A stretch of DNA of 64,000 nt, from positions 21,669 through 85,668 of the forward strand of contig JAUNHC010000022.1 in the NCBI GenBank assembly GCA_030524175.1, written 5' to 3'. This DNA is from Eubacteriales bacterium. GTDB lineage: Bacteria > Bacillota > Clostridia > Lachnospirales > Lachnospiraceae. The position numbers and the translations under genes were made by a program. Below, in pieces: positions 56,465 through 63,031 of the stretch (within the stretch, counting starts at the first letter, position 1; every line of letters begins with the position of its first letter). The notes beneath the pieces were generated by a model that worked only from the letters and a program-made list of their open reading frames with translations, was not told the origin of the DNA and searched no databases.

Positions 56465-56560
56465 CTAAAAAGGACAGGTCGTATTGTCTACTCTTACAGC
56501 TATCCTTTTTGCAAGATACCCTAATGCCTTGTTACTTTTTGTAGATGGTTCCTTGTCCAT
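56465..56560 (-). CDS. Truncated AgrD-like leader peptide, copy 2
   Basis: Identical in arrangement to copy 1: 31 codons from ATG 56560, ending NTTCPF and TAG, with LGYQPKFPERV in the -1 frame. The -1 frame is open through the start of secreted protein B. Confidence 0.7.
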   Translation of the reverse strand: MDKEPSTKSNKALGYLAKRIAVRVDNTTCPF

Positions 56561-56589
56561 TGGTTTATACCTCCCTTTAAAGTAATTGC

Positions 56590-56648
56590 ATTATAACATA
56601 AAACTTTTGACTTCTCTGCCAATTGTAAAAAACAGGCTATAATTTTGT
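56590..56648 (-). promoter_or_regulatory. Promoter of unit copy 2
   Basis: Extended -10 TATAAT at 56590-56595 (minus strand), ACAATTGGC at 56618-56626 and ACAAAATTA at 56640-56648, as in copy 1. Confidence 0.5.
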
Positions 56649-56712
56649 CAAAAATAGACTTCTCGAAATATATGTATCCCTCTTAATCGTTACCAAATTT
56701 ACATCACGTGTA

Positions 56713-57096
56713 TTACGGTGCATATTTTCCAGTCACACGGAGATTTGATACGCTAGCCATCACCGTCATATGATAATACTGCCCTACTGGCGCATATTTC
56801 CTATATGATGCGGTATCTAACAGTCTGCTTTGAGAAATAGATGCGGTGTTCGACTTTATCGTACTATCATTAAGATTAATCGACGTACAATATAAAGTTC
56901 CTGCCGAACTAAACGAAGTTCCCCTTACATAAAATCGTTGTTCAGAATCAGACTTCAATGCTTTTTTAGAAACAATAACACCCGGCACAGTAATGTCAAA
57001 AGGAACTGTTTCCGCAAACACCGGAACCGTACAGCCTGCCACACATAAAGATGCTACTAAACCGCACATTGCTCTTTTAAGTTTTTCGTTTAACAT
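56713..57096 (-). CDS. Small secreted protein, family member C
   Basis: 127 residues: signal peptide KRAMCGLVASLCVAGCTVPVFA, mature part ETVPFDITVPGVIVSKKA ... EQRFYVRGTSFSSAG ... LRVTGKYAP. It is the most divergent of A-C at the conserved positions (TGKYAP instead of TGRYTP, YVRG instead of YVTG). It is the first cargo gene downstream of the XRE/agr intergenic region, and it lacks the lipoprotein partner that follows A and B. Confidence 0.75.
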   Translation of the reverse strand: MLNEKLKRAMCGLVASLCVAGCTVPVFAETVPFDITVPGVIVSKKALKSDSEQRFYVRGTSFSSAGTLYCTSINLNDSTIKSNTASISQSRLLDTASYRKYAPVGQYYHMTVMASVSNLRVTGKYAP

Positions 57097-57155
57097 GTTT
57101 TACTTCTCCTTTCGCTTTGAATTTTTCACATGTTCTGGAAATTTGGATTGGTATC

Positions 57156-57251
57156 CTAAAAAGGACAGGTCATATTGTCTGCTCTTACAGCTATCCTTTT
57201 TGCAAGATACCCTAATGCCTTGTTACTTTTTGTAGATGGTTCCTTGTCCAT
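57156..57251 (-). CDS. Truncated AgrD-like leader peptide, copy 3
   Basis: 31 codons from ATG 57251, ending RADNMTCPF and TAG. Here the -1 frame continues LGYQSKFPEHVKNSKRKEK and then stops at TAA (57100-57102), just before the ATG of secreted protein C. This is the expected length of a full AgrD and suggests the ancestral form. Substitutions relative to copies 1 and 2 show that the frame break predates the last duplications. Confidence 0.7.
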   Translation of the reverse strand: MDKEPSTKSNKALGYLAKRIAVRADNMTCPF

Positions 57252-57280
57252 TGGTTTATACCTCCCTTTAAAGTAATTGC

Positions 57281-57339
57281 ATTATAACATAAAACTTTTG
57301 ATTTCTCTGTCAACTGTATAAAACAAGCTATAATTTTGT
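57281..57339 (-). promoter_or_regulatory. Promoter of unit copy 3
   Basis: Extended -10 TATAAT at 57281-57286 (minus strand). The half-site reads ACAGTTGAC (57309-57317), closer to the ACAGTT core of known LytTR sites than in copies 1 and 2, with ACAAAATTA at 57331-57339. Confidence 0.55.
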
Positions 57340-57447
57340 CAAAAATAGACTTCGGACAATTTTTCCACGGACATCTGCAAAGTTGCCTTTCATTATTTTT
57401 CTTATCCCCGCCCAATTCTACACGATTTTCCAATTATACTTTTTAAA

Positions 57448-57464
57448 ACTTCATCTTTAGAAGT
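57448..57464. promoter_or_regulatory. 17-bp palindromic operator, site 1
   Basis: ACTTCATCTTTAGAAGT, arms ACTTC/GAAGT. On the minus strand the adjacent ATACTTC context is the same as at the agr promoter site (60889), so this site probably controls leftward transcription into the cargo. The 176 nt from copy 3's promoter to the XRE gene hold only these sites. Confidence 0.7.
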
Positions 57465-57500
57465 ATATCTGCATTTTAACACGGTAAAATTATATATTAA

Positions 57501-57517
57501 ACTTCAACTTTAGAAGT
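57501..57517. promoter_or_regulatory. 17-bp palindromic operator, site 2
   Basis: ACTTCAACTTTAGAAGT, one base different from site 1, lying just before the ribosome site of the XRE gene. Its place suggests autoregulation by the XRE protein. Confidence 0.7.
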
Positions 57518-57527
57518 GAGGGATAAA

Positions 57528-57779
57528 ATGAAAATATATTGGAACGGAAAGTCCAAAAATATCATCGGAACAAAAGTAAAAGAATTGCGTAAGGCACAAG
57601 GCATTTCCCAAAGAACCCTCGCCGCCCGGTTACAGACGGAGGGGTTTGAATTTACAGATTTGACAATTCTTAGAATCGAACAAGGAAAACGCTTTGTACC
57701 AGATTATGAAATCGCCGCAATCGCAAGCTATTTTCATATTTCAACCGATTATCTTTTAGGACTCACAGACATAAAATGA
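57528..57779 (+). CDS. XRE-family regulator of the agr-linked cargo
   Basis: 83 residues, one helix-turn-helix domain (IIGTKVKELRKAQGISQRTL, FTDLTILRIEQGKRFVPDYE) and a short tail (ISTDYLLGLTDIK). ATG 57528 is chosen over GTG 57516 because GAGGG is well placed. It is the only gene on the plus strand between 47.5 and 63 kb. Its promoter region and that of the agr regulator share a palindrome, so it is the best candidate for a repressor that keeps the quorum-sensing genes and the cargo off. Confidence 0.85.
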   Translation: MKIYWNGKSKNIIGTKVKELRKAQGISQRTLAARLQTEGFEFTDLTILRIEQGKRFVPDYEIAAIASYFHISTDYLLGLTDIK

Positions 57780-57825
57780 GCGGCTCTGTCTTTTAACTCT
57801 TGACGGATACCGCTTATTTCATTTT
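57773..57825. terminator. Bidirectional terminator between the XRE gene and agrB
   Basis: AAAATGA-GCGG pairs with CCGC-(TTATT)-TCATTTT around a long loop. It is placed between two convergent genes and carries A/T runs on both sides. Confidence 0.65.
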
Positions 57826-57840
57826 ATCGTATTATGAAAC

Positions 57841-58428
57841 CTATGCCTTATTTCCTATATCCTTCTGGTTATATTTCAATATGCCTGCTATCATGGCAAC
57901 AGCAATCAATATGTGAATCCAGACGCCGACTTCCATCAAATATTGTTGCTGCAGACATATTCCTAACACCATCACGATTGCATAGCACACCAAAATTTTT
58001 CTTGTATTTTTAACATATTTTCTTTTCTCATTTTCATCCAGACAATGAATCGGATTTTCTACGGGAGCATATATCCAAATAAATACAGCCGTACCAATCC
58101 AAATACATATAAGAAGTATTTGTGGGAAATGTATCATTTTCTTTCCTAAAATAGCTGCATTCATGACTGCCGTTGAAATCAGATAGCAACGTAATTCTGT
58201 ATCCGCATGATATCCTCCCGCATAAGGTCTCAAAAGAAAAATTCCTAAAAATACAAGCAGAATAAATGGCAGCTCTCTCCAAAAAATACCGCAAACAACT
58301 AATGTCAGGACATTCATCAATATCATGATCCCCTGGTGCAACCCGTATTGAATAATCTCCCGTTCTTCCTCATCACTGCAAATTTTTTCTGCTATTTTTA
58401 CCGTATATGGCTTCTTTCCTTTTTTCAT
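57841..58428 (-). CDS. agrB: AgrB-like autoinducer-processing protease
   Basis: 195 residues, five to six TM helices. The catalytic region is conserved: LRPYAGGYHADTELRCYLIS holds the essential His and Cys of AgrB cysteine endopeptidases, which cut the AgrD C-terminal tail and help form the thiolactone ring. The start is ATG 58428 (MKKGKK) with GGGAGG 5 nt upstream, not the earlier ATG at 58446. It lies 112 nt after the agrD gene and is the last gene of the agr operon. Confidence 0.93.
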   Translation of the reverse strand: MKKGKKPYTVKIAEKICSDEEEREIIQYGLHQGIMILMNVLTLVVCGIFWRELPFILLVFLGIFLLRPYAGGYHADTELRCYLISTAVMNAAILGKKMIHFPQILLICIWIGTAVFIWIYAPVENPIHCLDENEKRKYVKNTRKILVCYAIVMVLGICLQQQYLMEVGVWIHILIAVAMIAGILKYNQKDIGNKA

Positions 58429-58540
58429 CAAAACCTCCCATTTCAAATAAATACGGTTGTCATAGACTCCCCTGCCTATAACAACCGCATTCTTTTAATC
58501 AAAAAAGCATATTTCCCTACGACCTTTTTCTACCATCAAA

Positions 58541-58687
58541 TTATGACTTTTTTAACTTTTTTACAGCAGAAGGAAGCTTCGCTTGATAACCATAATACGG
58601 ACACGTTGTATTTGCATCCCTCTCTGCCAGCTTTTTCGCAATACCTTTTACTATTTTTGTGCCAAATTTTGTGGTATCTCTTTTCAT
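58541..58687 (-). CDS. agrD: AgrD-like cyclic (thio)lactone autoinducer precursor
   Basis: 48 residues too short for routine ORF calling: MKRDTTKFGTKIVKGIAKK, then LAERDANTTCPYYGYQAKLP and SAVKKLKKS. An amphipathic N-terminal helix, Cys29 as ring former and a charged tail with a conserved GYQxKxP patch match Clostridia AgrD peptides. RBS AAAGGAGG lies 7 nt before ATG 58687. The mature signal should be a ring starting at Cys29; its exact C-terminal residue cannot be set by inspection. It sits between agrC and agrB, as expected. Confidence 0.9.
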   Translation of the reverse strand: MKRDTTKFGTKIVKGIAKKLAERDANTTCPYYGYQAKLPSAVKKLKKS

Positions 58688-58820
58688 GTCAGTTCCTCCT
58701 TTTATTTGTTACTAATAACATACCACATATTCTTTATATATTTTCGCCAATGTCAAAACCTGTATATTTTTTTGTCAAAATTGGAACTAAGTAAGATCCA
58801 AACCGATTAATTCTTCCCCC

Positions 58821-60098
58821 TTATATAACATTTGACAAATATATTAAAACCTGTACCCGGAAACGATTTCCCGTATACTCGATTTTCATATCGCCTTCGT
58901 ATGATTCCACTACCTGCCGCACGCTTTCCAGCCCCAATCCATGAATCGCTGTGTTTTCCTGGCTTGTCTTAAATTTGTTGGCTTCTTTTCTCACCGTATT
59001 TGCATAACTGTTCTCAACTAAAATGAGCAATACATCCTTTTGCACCCGAACATGAACGGATAAATATTTTTCATCAGATTTACTTGATTCCCTGATCGCG
59101 TTGTCAACTAAATTTCCCAGGATGACACATATATTAAAATTTTTACTATATAGCTGTTTCGGGATCTGGATATCAATATCCATCACATCCAGTAATTCAT
59201 CTGCCCGTCGAAGCATATAGTTCAAAACGCCATCAATCTCTCTATTTCCCGTAGAAACCTTTTCAGAGGGATTTAGCATGAACTTCTCCATATTCGCTAA
59301 ATAGCGCACCATATCCTCATTGCTATTCTGCTGCGCCATAGCAGACAGTTCTATCATATGATGTTTCATATCGTGCTGTAATTTCTTTATGCGTTCTTGA
59401 GACTCCTGCATAACATCAAGTTGGTTTGCATATACGTCAACCATCTGTTCTAATTTTTTCTTATTCATTTGCGCCACATAAAACTTTGTTAATGTATGGT
59501 ACAAATAAAACAAAAATACGTTAATAAGTATCAAGCTGAAGGCAGCCGTCAGAACCACTTGTTTATCATTCCCAGTCAAAATTGCAATACAATGCATACA
59601 GATAATACTAATTATAGGAATCATCCCTAAAATAAATATATCCATGAGGGGCAGCGAAACATCTTTTTCCTCGTCTTGAGACCTTTTTAAAAAAGCAGTG
59701 GAAATCAAAATTGCCAGACTAGTTATTAGTTCATAGCTTGCTTCTACTGGCTGTCCTGACACATATCCACTCAATAATTGAATAACTATGATATCTGCAA
59801 ATATATTGACAGCATCTATTACAAATATCATGAATAATTTTTTAGTTAATTTAATATCATAAGGAAATAATAATAGCAATAAAGCTAAAATATTTGAAAT
59901 GACATTGATACTCGGTGTCACAAAAATCTCGCTAACAGCATATGTAAAAAAACATCCCAGAATATATGATATCCAAATGTTTTTCCATCTGCATTTTTCC
60001 TTGGACACAAAAAAATCTATGTATCTCTTAATTGCATAAAATCGAATCCCATTTGCAGCCAACCCTAGCAAAAGCTCAGCCATTATAATGAATTTCAT
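58821..60098 (-). CDS. AgrC-like sensor histidine kinase
   Basis: 425 residues. About six TM helices in the N-terminal 200 residues, then a coiled linker, a phosphoacceptor segment (KKLQHDMKHHMIELSAM) and a GHKL ATPase (VILGNLVDNAIRES, HGLGLESVRQVVESY). This is the HPK10 type that senses cyclic autoinducer peptides. The start overlaps the response regulator stop by 23 nt. All motifs are intact, in contrast to its partner regulator. 133 nt separate it from agrD. Confidence 0.92.
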   Translation of the reverse strand: MKFIIMAELLLGLAANGIRFYAIKRYIDFFVSKEKCRWKNIWISYILGCFFTYAVSEIFVTPSINVISNILALLLLLFPYDIKLTKKLFMIFVIDAVNIFADIIVIQLLSGYVSGQPVEASYELITSLAILISTAFLKRSQDEEKDVSLPLMDIFILGMIPIISIICMHCIAILTGNDKQVVLTAAFSLILINVFLFYLYHTLTKFYVAQMNKKKLEQMVDVYANQLDVMQESQERIKKLQHDMKHHMIELSAMAQQNSNEDMVRYLANMEKFMLNPSEKVSTGNREIDGVLNYMLRRADELLDVMDIDIQIPKQLYSKNFNICVILGNLVDNAIRESSKSDEKYLSVHVRVQKDVLLILVENSYANTVRKEANKFKTSQENTAIHGLGLESVRQVVESYEGDMKIEYTGNRFRVQVLIYLSNVI

Positions 60099-60808
60099 TT
60101 GACATACTCTCCATCACTTTTCTTCTTATCATCACACGGTTCGATCTGCTGATATCCAGCACATCTCCATTTACCATTTTTACCCATTGATAAGTAATTT
60201 CTTTTACATTATGGATATTGATCAAATATGATTTATGAATACGCAAAAACAAGTTCTCAGGACAGTCATCTTCCACTTCTGATAGTTTGCCGTAAAAACT
60301 TTGCACCTCTTTTCCCATCACAATATTGATTTTTCTTCCGTCACTTTGAAAATATAAAATGTCTTTATACATAATGCGATATGTATTCCCCTGATTTTTG
60401 TATTTAAAATTACCCTCATTCCTACCGACAATATGAAATATTTTCTCCATAACATGATAGAGTTTTTCTTTTCTTATCGGCTTTACTAGAAAATCAAATG
60501 GCTGGTTTTGAAACAGTTCCATCGCATACTCTTTCTTGGAAGAGATATATACAAGAAACATTCCTGAGTTCTTCAGTATGTCTCTGATATACTTTCCAAT
60601 TTCCACACCGTTCAGCCCTGGCAGCTCAATATCCAGGAAAAGAATATCTGGTGCTTTTTCATTTTTTAAATACTTACTTAGCACCCCCCCCGTCGTAAAA
60701 AATATCCACCTCCAGCTTGATACATTTTTCAAATGCAAAATCTCGGAGCATTTGTTCTATTTCTGCACAGGTACTGATTTCATCGTCACATACAATAATA
60801 CGCATCAT
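60076..60808 (-). pseudogene. AgrA-type LytTR response regulator, frameshifted at a G8 tract
   Basis: ATG 60808 (after GGGAGGGAAA) opens a receiver domain: IIVCDDEISTCAEIEQML ... KLEVDIFYDGG. At eight G residues the frame shifts and ends at TAA 60674. The rest of the protein continues in the other frame: LSKYLKNEKAPDILFLDIEL (phosphoacceptor Asp), FLVKPIRKEKL, then a LytTR DNA-binding domain (MYKDILYFQSDGRKINIVM, LRIHKSYLINIHNVKEI). Seven G would restore one continuous protein of about 243 residues. It could be a phase-variable gene, a fixed mutation or a homopolymer error in the assembly. First gene of the agr operon. Confidence 0.85.
60684..60691 (-). repeat. G8 homopolymer tract at the frame break
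   Basis: Eight consecutive C on the plus strand (G on the coding strand), within codons for a Gly-Gly turn of the receiver domain. Loss of one G, or gain of two, restores the reading frame. Confidence 0.9.
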
Positions 60809-60888
60809 TTTCCCTCCCACACCGTATACTACTCTATTCTTTTTATCCATGCAAGATACCCCTTTCAAATTTTTCCTAATTTTCACAA

Positions 60889-60908
60889 ACTTCATCTTTA
60901 GAAGTATA
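60889..60908 (-). promoter_or_regulatory. 17-bp operator and -10 of the agr operon
   Basis: ACTTCATCTTTAGAAGT (60889-60905) is identical to site 1 at 57448. On the minus strand TATACT (60903-60908) overlaps its edge as a -10 element about 95 nt before the regulator ATG. Binding there would block transcription of the agr genes. Confidence 0.7.
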
Positions 60909-60980
60909 GTAGCAAGAGTTTTCCTTAAAATCAATCATTTATTGTACTTTTCTGTATAATATAGTCTTACTTTTTTAATA

Positions 60981-61010
60981 GGCAGGACGCTAGCCCTGCC
61001 TTCTTTTTTA
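60981..61010. terminator. Stem-loop between the hydrolase gene and the agr operon
   Basis: GGCAGG and CCTGCC with an 8-nt loop, followed on the plus strand by TTCTTTTTT. It separates the conjugation gene from the agr promoter; on the minus strand the T-run is poor. Confidence 0.55.
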
Positions 61011-61017
61011 CAAGTTT

Positions 61018-62892
61018 CTAATAAGTTACTAGGCCATATCCCATAATCGAGGCATTATTAATATCATAGCTTCTCTGATTCACAGCATTGCTGGAGTTTC
61101 CTTCCACCGTATAAACCATGCCGCCTTCACATTTTTCTACGATTCCTACATGATCACTGACCCCGTCCTGCCCTGGCCAGTCAAAAAAGATCAAAGTTCC
61201 CGGACTTGGGGTATATCCCCGTTCCTGCCACTTTCCTTTACTCTTAAACCATGCGATCCCATCATCACAAAGAGCGAACTTTGGCATCTGGCCGCTCTCA
61301 ATAAGGCCGCACTGATCCCCGCACCAGCTTACGAAACAAGCGCACCAGGATACATGGCTGTCAAATCCATACCAGGACCAAAACTTCTGGCCTCCCGCAT
61401 TTCCCAGCTGAGAAAGCGCAACCGATACGATCTGCTCATTTCCGAACAATGCCCCAAAAGGATTTCCTCCGGAATAATAGCGAAGCACATGAGGGACGTA
61501 CTCTGGATCCCCGTACCTCGCCCATCCATGGGAAGCTGCCTGCTGTTGGGAAAACAATAAAGCATTCGCCTCGCTGTATCCCCCATAATGCTGCAGCGCC
61601 CATGATATGTATCCATTCCCGTAATTATATCCTTGCAATGACAGCTTCAGCTTGTCCATATCCTGCGGGCTGCTACACCCGGCCTCCCGAAGGCAGTCTG
61701 CATAATACTGGATCCCTACTTCTATGGAATATTCTGGATCAGTGATCGCTCCAGGACTGTTGGGAAAGCGGGTATTATACGGGCATTCGCTCGATTGCAT
61801 AGGGTCTGTCCCATTTCCTCCCGACTCCTGCATCATGATCGCCTGGATCACCGGAACATACTCTGGGATTCCATACTGGCTTGCATACCGCTGGATCGCT
61901 GCCGTATACGCAAGGACTTGTTCACTTAAGGAGGCGCTATTTTGGGAGGAAGAACTGTACGCAAAAACACCTCCAATGACCCCTGCAATAATCACCAACA
62001 CCAGGAACATGGAGCCAGCTCCGGCCAACAATGCAATGGCCCCATTCCGGATCGCTTTAGCCGCAGCCTCCACTACCCGTTTCATCCGTACCGCCATGGA
62101 AGCCGCATGCTGGCTTCTTCGGGTTCCGCTCTGCAGCCTGTAAATGGCTGCCTGTTTCGCCATTTTTTCTGCCCGCATTTTACCAGCTGCCAGTACCGCC
62201 TTGCCATTCTTCTTTTCCTGCAGAATGATTGCTCCCGACATACGGGGCGCCCGTTTTACCGATATCTGGCCGATCTGCTTTCCCGCTGGAATCTGTCTGG
62301 TCATCGGCTCTTTTATCGTGCGGCTTATGGTTTCTTTTGTGCGGATGCTTCTCTCCCGTTGGGGATTCTCGCTTCTACTGGGCAGAGCATTTCCTGCCGG
62401 CCGTTCCGGCTCCCTGGCCTGTGTTTTCTTTTTAGCCGCCTCTTTCTCAGCTGCCTTTACCGCCAGTTCTTTCCCTTTCTGTACAGGTGTCTCCGGCGCT
62501 TTCTGCGCTCCCGAAGCTCCCTGCGTTTCCGGTGTCTCCACCGCTTTGGCAGCCCCTTCCGAAGACGGCTCCCTGTTCTTTGTTTCTGACGCCGACCGCA
62601 TTTTTAACTTCTGGTAAGTTTCCTGGGCAGTTTTCTTTCCTGCCTGATAGGAAACCTGAAGTGCAGTGCGGCTGCCTTTTTCCATTCCCCGTCCCAGTAC
62701 CGCCTCTGCTTTGTTTCCGGCATACTCTGAGGGGGATTCCCTGGCTTCGATCCCGTCCGAAATCCGGGAACCCTGGAGGGACTTTTCTTTTGCTTCCAGC
62801 ACAGCCTTCCTTGCCAGTTCCTTTGGCATCCGGGAAGCCTTTGTTAAGATCTTTGGCTTCCTGTCACGCTCTTTTGTTTTAATATCCCTCAT
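61018..62892 (-). CDS. ICE cell-wall hydrolase: lysozyme-like plus CHAP/NlpC domain
   Basis: 624 residues. A long charged, low-complexity N-terminal part (about 1-270) precedes one TM helix (ALLAGAGSMFLVLVIIAGVI, about 283-310). Then a lysozyme-like domain (YVPVIQAIMMQESGGNGTDP, LSLQGYNYGNGYISW) and a C-terminal CHAP-like cysteine peptidase (SHVSWCACFVSWCGDQCG, SDHVGIVEKCEG). Such bifunctional enzymes open the wall for the conjugation channel (Tn916 Orf14/VirB1 role). The start codon lies inside a 59-bp tandem duplication. Confidence 0.92.
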   Translation of the reverse strand: MRDIKTKERDRKPKILTKASRMPKELARKAVLEAKEKSLQGSRISDGIEARESPSEYAGNKAEAVLGRGMEKGSRTALQVSYQAGKKTAQETYQKLKMRSASETKNREPSSEGAAKAVETPETQGASGAQKAPETPVQKGKELAVKAAEKEAAKKKTQAREPERPAGNALPSRSENPQRERSIRTKETISRTIKEPMTRQIPAGKQIGQISVKRAPRMSGAIILQEKKNGKAVLAAGKMRAEKMAKQAAIYRLQSGTRRSQHAASMAVRMKRVVEAAAKAIRNGAIALLAGAGSMFLVLVIIAGVIGGVFAYSSSSQNSASLSEQVLAYTAAIQRYASQYGIPEYVPVIQAIMMQESGGNGTDPMQSSECPYNTRFPNSPGAITDPEYSIEVGIQYYADCLREAGCSSPQDMDKLKLSLQGYNYGNGYISWALQHYGGYSEANALLFSQQQAASHGWARYGDPEYVPHVLRYYSGGNPFGALFGNEQIVSVALSQLGNAGGQKFWSWYGFDSHVSWCACFVSWCGDQCGLIESGQMPKFALCDDGIAWFKSKGKWQERGYTPSPGTLIFFDWPGQDGVSDHVGIVEKCEGGMVYTVEGNSSNAVNQRSYDINNASIMGYGLVTY

Positions 62893-62989
62893 CTCTCACC
62901 TCCCCTCTGTGCCTGTCCACATGATACTAATTTTGTTTTAATATCCCTCATCTCTCACCTCCCCTCTGTGCCTGTCCACATGATACTAA
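62872..62989. repeat. Perfect 59-bp tandem duplication over the hydrolase start
   Basis: Two exact copies, 62872-62930 and 62931-62989, each holding the ribosome site GGGGAGGTGAGAG and ATGAGGGATATT. The upstream copy gives a 20-codon ORF that ends at the ATG region of the real gene; the downstream copy starts the hydrolase. Confidence 0.9.
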
Positions 62990-63031
62990 AAAAGTCTTGC
63001 TCCTGTTTTCCAACAGTGTCTCCAAATATTT

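Larger units (their letters stand above)
52899..57351 (-). repeat. Tandem amplification of a leader / secreted-protein / lipoprotein unit
   Basis: Unit: promoter and truncated agrD-like leader, small secreted protein, GAGGGATACA hairpin, lipoprotein. Copy 1 covers 54740 down to 52899, copy 2 56665 down to 54825, copy 3 57351 down to about 56660. In copy 3 only the right half of the hairpin remains and the lipoprotein is missing; the sequence passes straight into the promoter of copy 2. Leaders are nearly identical, so the amplification is recent. Confidence 0.85.

Noticed and set aside
52899-57351. CRISPR-like array from the repeated blocks
   Set aside because: The repeats are long gene units with coding content, not short repeats with spacers; no cas genes are present.
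61724-62941. Plus-strand open frames opposite the hydrolase N-terminal region
   Set aside because: Low-complexity, serine- and phenylalanine-rich translations opposite a charged repeat-like region of the real gene; no ribosome sites.
62872-62989. ICE attachment site
   Set aside because: The repeat is a direct tandem duplication in the middle of transfer genes, over a start codon, not a flanking pair.
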